DNA from: an uncultured Enhydrobacter sp.
Lineage (GTDB): Bacteria > Pseudomonadota > Gammaproteobacteria > Pseudomonadales > Moraxellaceae
DNA: 7,435 nt
Assembly: GCA_946222995.1 (NCBI GenBank)
Contig: CAMIOS010000049.1
Location: 1-7,435 of the forward strand
Direction of reading: 5' to 3'
Part shown: piece after piece, positions 6,595-7,435 of the stretch
How the letters are laid out: every line of letters starts with the position of its first letter
How positions within the stretch are numbered: the stretch's first letter is position 1
Made by a program: the position numbers and the translations under genes
Notes under the pieces: generated by a model
What the model saw: the letters and a program-made list of their open reading frames with translations, nothing else
Told to the model about the DNA's origin: nothing
Databases searched by the model: none

Positions 6595-6801
6595 ATGAAT
6601 TATTTGGGATTTTTATGTCTAGGCTTAGGGATATTGACTTTGGTAATTGGGTTGATTTGCGCCCTATTATCCTTTGCCAGTCACGAAATTGCTATCAAAA
6701 TCAAAGCTAAACGTTTAGCGGTACGATTTTTACCCTGTGCTTTTTTACTATTGATGGTAGGCTTAAGGTTAAGCGCTACCATTCTTTTTCCAACGCAATA
6801 A
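6595..6801 (+). CDS. Small two-helix membrane protein, unknown function
   Basis: A 68-residue hydrophobic protein. Two membrane segments are evident: about residues 4-28 (rich in Leu, Gly and Ile) and about 43-64, joined by the basic loop KIKAKR (35-40). By the positive-inside rule both termini would face the periplasm and the loop the cytoplasm. Upstream, AAAGG (6581-6585) is nine bases and AAGGG (6587-6591) three bases from the ATG, so translation is plausible. It lies 40 nt past the terminator of the preceding gene, so it probably has its own promoter, which I could not find. No known family is recognised. A chance frame is possible, but two clean helices with a basic loop and a ribosome-binding site argue for a real gene. 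Confidence 0.65.
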   Translation: MNYLGFLCLGLGILTLVIGLICALLSFASHEIAIKIKAKRLAVRFLPCAFLLLMVGLRLSATILFPTQ

Positions 6802-6904
6802 AAACCTTAAGGGTAAAAACCGCGTGCTTTAATCAATACGGCATCGATAGTTTACTTTATAAAGGTTAGGTATATGATATAGTTGATAAATGTTTAATAA
6901 TTTT

Positions 6905-7177
6905 TTAAACCACCAAATCAGTATATTCTGGATGTTTTTGCACGTAGCTAGCGACATAGGAACAAGCAGGCACAATTTTTTTGCCATGTTCACGGGCATA
7001 AGCTAATGCATACTTGGTTAACTCGCCTGCAATACCGCGTCCGCCAATCTCACTAGGCACAATAGTATGATTAAAAATTATAATATCGCCATTATCAAGA
7101 TAGCTAATATAGGCAGTTGTGTTGTCAACGGTGGTTTCAAAACGGTGGGCATGTTGATTATGTACAATTTCTAACAT
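6905..7177 (-). CDS. GNAT-like N-acetyltransferase, YjdJ/Acetyltransf_CG type
   Basis: A 90-residue minimal acetyl-CoA-dependent acetyltransferase. The order of motifs fits the short YjdJ-like family (Pfam Acetyltransf_CG): YLDNGDIIIFNHTIVP (26-41), the acetyl-CoA phosphate-binding turn GGRGIAGEL (45-53), AYAREHGKKIVPACSYVASY (59-78) with Cys72, and QKHPEY (80-85). The length is normal for this family, which lacks the extra strands of full GNAT enzymes. The acceptor is unknown; small-molecule or protein amines are both possible. The start is ATG 7177, with a strong AAGGAG six bases upstream. A GTG at 7192 lies in the same frame, but starting there would translate the ribosome-binding site itself. 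It is convergent with the small membrane-protein gene and divergent from ettA. Confidence 0.88.
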   Translation of the reverse strand: MLEIVHNQHAHRFETTVDNTTAYISYLDNGDIIIFNHTIVPSEIGGRGIAGELTKYALAYAREHGKKIVPACSYVASYVQKHPEYTDLVV

Positions 7178-7183
7178 TATTAT

Positions 7184-7189
7184 CTCCTT
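7184..7189 (-). promoter_or_regulatory. Ribosome-binding site of the GNAT gene
   Basis: The minus strand reads AAGGAG-ATAATA-ATG, a near-ideal Shine-Dalgarno site with six-base spacing. It fixes the start at 7177 and rules out the in-frame GTG at 7192. Confidence 0.8.
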
Positions 7190-7299
7190 CACTTTTATTT
7201 ATCTTGTAAAGTTTAAATAATTTTCATAAATGGCTTGTATTAGTTATATTGGCTTAATGTTAATGATTGGTTGATTAAATATAAGATAAAGTAATGACT

Positions 7300-7314
7300 G
7301 GCTAATGGTTAGCC
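7300..7314. promoter_or_regulatory. Short perfect inverted repeat next to the ettA promoter
   Basis: GGCTAA-TGG-TTAGCC, 6 bp in each arm, ends at the base before the proposed -35 box. It could be an operator half-site pair or a small hairpin. There is no T run, so a terminator is unlikely. Chance is possible at this length. Confidence 0.35.
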
Positions 7315-7343
7315 TTGCTCAACTTCAGTCACAATGCGATAAT
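7315..7343 (+). promoter_or_regulatory. Candidate sigma-70 promoter for ettA
   Basis: -35 TTGCTC (7315-7320), a 17-base spacer, and -10 GATAAT (7338-7343) preceded by TGC, an extended -10. The -10 matches 5 of 6 consensus bases; the -35 only 3 of 6. Transcription would start near 7350, leaving a leader of about 40 nt before the ATG at 7390. Confidence 0.5.
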
Positions 7344-7389
7344 AAACGGTTATATTTTTTATTACATTCCCTTTAAAAATAGGAAAAAC

Positions 7390-7435
7390 ATGGCTCAATA
7401 TATTTATACCATGAACAAGGTATCAAAAATTGTTC
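7390..7435 (+). CDS. ettA: EttA, energy-dependent translational throttle ABC-F protein (5' fragment)
   Basis: Only 15 codons are in the window, reading MAQYIYTMNKVSKIV, before the right edge cuts the gene. This closely matches the conserved opening of EttA proteins (MAQYIYTMxRVSKxVPP as I recall from Acinetobacter and related bacteria). EttA is a soluble ABC-F ATPase that binds the ribosomal E site and gates entry into elongation according to ATP/ADP level. No ATPase motifs are visible because they lie beyond the edge. AGGA (7381-7384) is five bases before the ATG, and an extended -10 promoter lies at 7315-7343. The truncation is a window effect, not a broken gene. Confidence 0.85.
   Translation, partial: MAQYIYTMNKVSKIV

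Noticed and set aside
6892..6910. GTTTAA/TTAAAC hairpin at the GNAT stop codon as a terminator
   Set aside because: The stem is only six A/T-rich pairs and overlaps the stop codon; it is probably chance in AT-rich DNA.

Overview
The window looks like chromosomal DNA from a gamma-proteobacterium of the Moraxellaceae (Moraxella / Psychrobacter / Acinetobacter relatives). That is inference from gene content, moderately AT-rich DNA with very AT-rich gaps, and the opening of an EttA protein at the right edge; I cannot fix genus or species without a search. There are no tRNA or rRNA genes, insertion sequences, phage genes or CRISPR repeats, and most of the window is ordinary core-genome material.

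Layout from left to right. (a) 63-2303, minus strand: a patatin-like phospholipase with the long C-terminal region of the DUF3734 type, preceded upstream by a Nudix hydrolase with an N-terminal zinc ribbon. The 252-nt gap between them holds a 50-nt nested palindrome. (b) 2386-2982, plus strand: a second Nudix enzyme of the CoA pyrophosphatase (NudL) type, divergent from the first. (c) 2984-4756, minus strand: a DacB/PBP4-type periplasmic D,D-carboxypeptidase/endopeptidase, tail-to-tail with nudL with one base between the stop codons. (d) 4757-5029: divergent control region with inverted and direct repeats. (e) 5030-6554, plus strand: two tandem paralogous envelope proteins of a family I cannot name, one a lipoprotein and one with a cleavable signal peptide, each followed by a hairpin terminator; the terminators also look homologous. 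(f) 6595-6801, plus strand: a 68-residue protein with two membrane helices. (g) 6905-7177, minus strand: a 90-residue GNAT-like acetyltransferase of the YjdJ/Acetyltransf_CG type. (h) 7390 to the right edge, plus strand: the first 15 codons of ettA, with a reasonable sigma-70 promoter upstream.

Functional picture. Envelope upkeep recurs (PBP4-type peptidoglycan enzyme, lipoprotein, exported paralog, small membrane protein), as does clean-up of nucleotides and cofactors (two Nudix enzymes). Frequent strand switches argue against one large operon. Three start sites were moved inward on ribosome-binding-site or signal-peptide evidence: dacB (GTG at 4756), the second paralog (ATG at 5915) and the GNAT gene (ATG at 7177). 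The strongest candidate for something undescribed is the lipoprotein/soluble paralog pair; everything else resembles known families.
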